This document shows positions 43,963-44,736 of a DNA stretch of 44,736 nucleotides, piece by piece; the stretch's first letter is position 1, and the number at the start of each line of letters is the position of its first letter. The DNA is from Bacteroidota bacterium (GTDB lineage: Bacteria > Bacteroidota > Bacteroidia > Chitinophagales > Chitinophagaceae). The stretch is from the NCBI GenBank assembly GCA_004292605.1, contig RDXK01000102.1, forward strand, positions 1-44,736, given 5' to 3'. The notes under the pieces were generated by a model. That model had not been told where the DNA came from and made no database searches. It saw nothing but the letters and a program-made list of their open reading frames with translations. A program made the position numbers and the translations under genes.

Positions 43963-44125
43963 GCAGTTTTCTTTTAGTTCGGAAAATGGTGCACTATGGG
44001 TTTGGGCTGCAAGATAGTCTTTTTGGGACATCCCTTTGCCTTATTGTAAAGAATTGCGTAAGTACACAATTTGATACCTTTTCGGTTAAAAATGTTGCCT
44101 TTAGTTCTTGTATATTCGCTGCATT

Positions 44126-44736
44126 ATGAAAAATAATTTAACTATTCCCGAACTAGAGGCAGTAGCTACCCAAATTAGAAGAGATATTGTACGCATGGTA
44201 CACGGTGTGCAAAGTGGCCACCCCGGTGGTTCGCTGGGCTGTACCGATTATTTTGTAGCCTTATATTTTTCCATCATGCACCATAACCCAGCATTTTCTA
44301 TGGATGGTGTGGGTGAAGATGTGTTTTTTCTATCGAACGGACATATTTCCCCAGTTTACTATGCTACCCTAGCAAGGGCAGGTTATTTTGATATAGCGGA
44401 GTTAGCAAGTTTCCGTAAACTTAATAGCCGATTACAAGGCCACCCTACTACGCATGAGCATTTACCCGGCATACGAATAGCGTCTGGCTCGCTAGGTCAG
44501 GGTATGAGTGTAGCCATAGGTGCAGCACTGGCCAAAAAATTAAATAACGACGACCATTTAGTTTATTCTTTACACGGCGATGGCGAACTAGAAGAAGGAC
44601 AAAACTGGGAAGCTATTTTGTTTGCTGGAGCAAAGAAAGTAGACAACTATATTGCCACCATCGACTGGAACGGACAGCAAATAGATGGATCGGTAGAGGA
44701 GGTAATGGATTTAGGTAACCTAGCCCAAAAATTTGA
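44126..44736 (+). CDS. Transketolase, N-terminal subunit (3' truncated by window)
   Basis: Open from an ATG at 44126 to the window end, about 203 codons. Clear transketolase N-terminal motifs: GHPGGSLGCTDYF, FLSNGHISPVYYA, GSLGQGMSVAIGAALA, and the thiamine-diphosphate site HGDGELEEGQNWEA. Two-carbon transfer in the pentose phosphate and Calvin-type carbon shuffling. Bacteroidota often have split transketolases, so the C-terminal subunit gene probably follows, but full-length protein cannot be ruled out. Confidence 0.9.
   Translation, partial: MKNNLTIPELEAVATQIRRDIVRMVHGVQSGHPGGSLGCTDYFVALYFSIMHHNPAFSMDGVGEDVFFLSNGHISPVYYATLARAGYFDIAELASFRKLNSRLQGHPTTHEHLPGIRIASGSLGQGMSVAIGAALAKKLNNDDHLVYSLHGDGELEEGQNWEAILFAGAKKVDNYIATIDWNGQQIDGSVEEVMDLGNLAQKF

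Overview
The window is ordinary chromosome from a member of the Bacteroidota, most likely the Chitinophagaceae or a close relative. This is a judgement from protein families and signals, since no rRNA or tRNA gene is present. The supporting evidence is: start codons with no clear Shine-Dalgarno sequence; several TAnnTTTG boxes (the Bacteroidota -7 promoter element) just upstream of genes; a carboxypeptidase-regulatory-domain TonB receptor; families typical of the phylum (MerC/SCO1/Fur block, DUF4920, DUF6607-like, PepSY_TM, TlpA-type thioredoxins with DUF4369-like N-termini, a giant TolB-like beta-propeller/barrel protein); and a short-lid adenylate kinase. Genes are mostly short operons or singletons on both strands, often separated by clear stem-loop terminators.

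Layout. 1-1.7 kb: the 3' part of a gene for a Cys-rich, Gly/Ser-linker protein with a JAMM-like metal motif, followed by a small secreted protein. 1.9-3.5 kb: metal block (MerC-like, SCO1, Fur family). 3.6-6.5 kb: PaaZ (ring-opening and aldehyde oxidation of phenylacetyl-CoA catabolism) with an enoyl-CoA hydratase. 6.5-8.95 kb: an accessory-looking island with an outer-membrane beta-barrel protein, an orphan small protein and a glycine-zipper/zeta-toxin-like pair, bounded by terminators. 9.0-13.4 kb: HSDL2-type SDR, guanylate kinase, and a large FAD/Fe-S dehydrogenase. 13.4-16.2 kb: an AAA/DUF4143 ATPase with tandem operator-like repeats, an AhpD-like protein, and a 2-oxoacid:ferredoxin oxidoreductase beta subunit without its alpha partner. 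16.3-20.8 kb: envelope proteins (class C beta-lactamase fold lipoprotein, SurA-like PPIase, TlpA-like oxidoreductase). 20.9-24.4 kb: RluE-type pseudouridine synthase, LpxD-like acyltransferase, adenylate kinase, MsrB lipoprotein, then a probable structured RNA element. 24.4-30.6 kb: TolB-like giant protein, a glyoxalase-II-like hydrolase, and a secreted protein with a caspase-like His/Cys pair. 30.7-33.3 kb: two-component system and RecO. 33.4-39.7 kb: two small proteins, ferritin divergent from a TonB siderophore receptor, PepSY reductase-like protein and a DUF6607-like protein. 39.8-44.7 kb: release factor 1, an amidohydrolase, ribosome recycling factor, a WecA-type glycosyltransferase, and the start of a transketolase N-terminal subunit.

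How the genes work together. The clearest functional unit is the iron block at 34.2-39.7 kb: storage (ferritin) and uptake (TonB receptor, membrane PepSY protein, periplasmic partner) face each other across an intergenic region carrying a duplicated 12-bp motif. The zeta/glycine-zipper pair is probably a toxin-antitoxin-like unit. The items most worth a second look are the RNA-like element at about 24.21-24.31 kb, the caspase-like secreted protein at 28.5-30.6 kb, the JAMM-motif secreted protein at the left edge, and the tandem repeats over the start of the AAA/DUF4143 gene.
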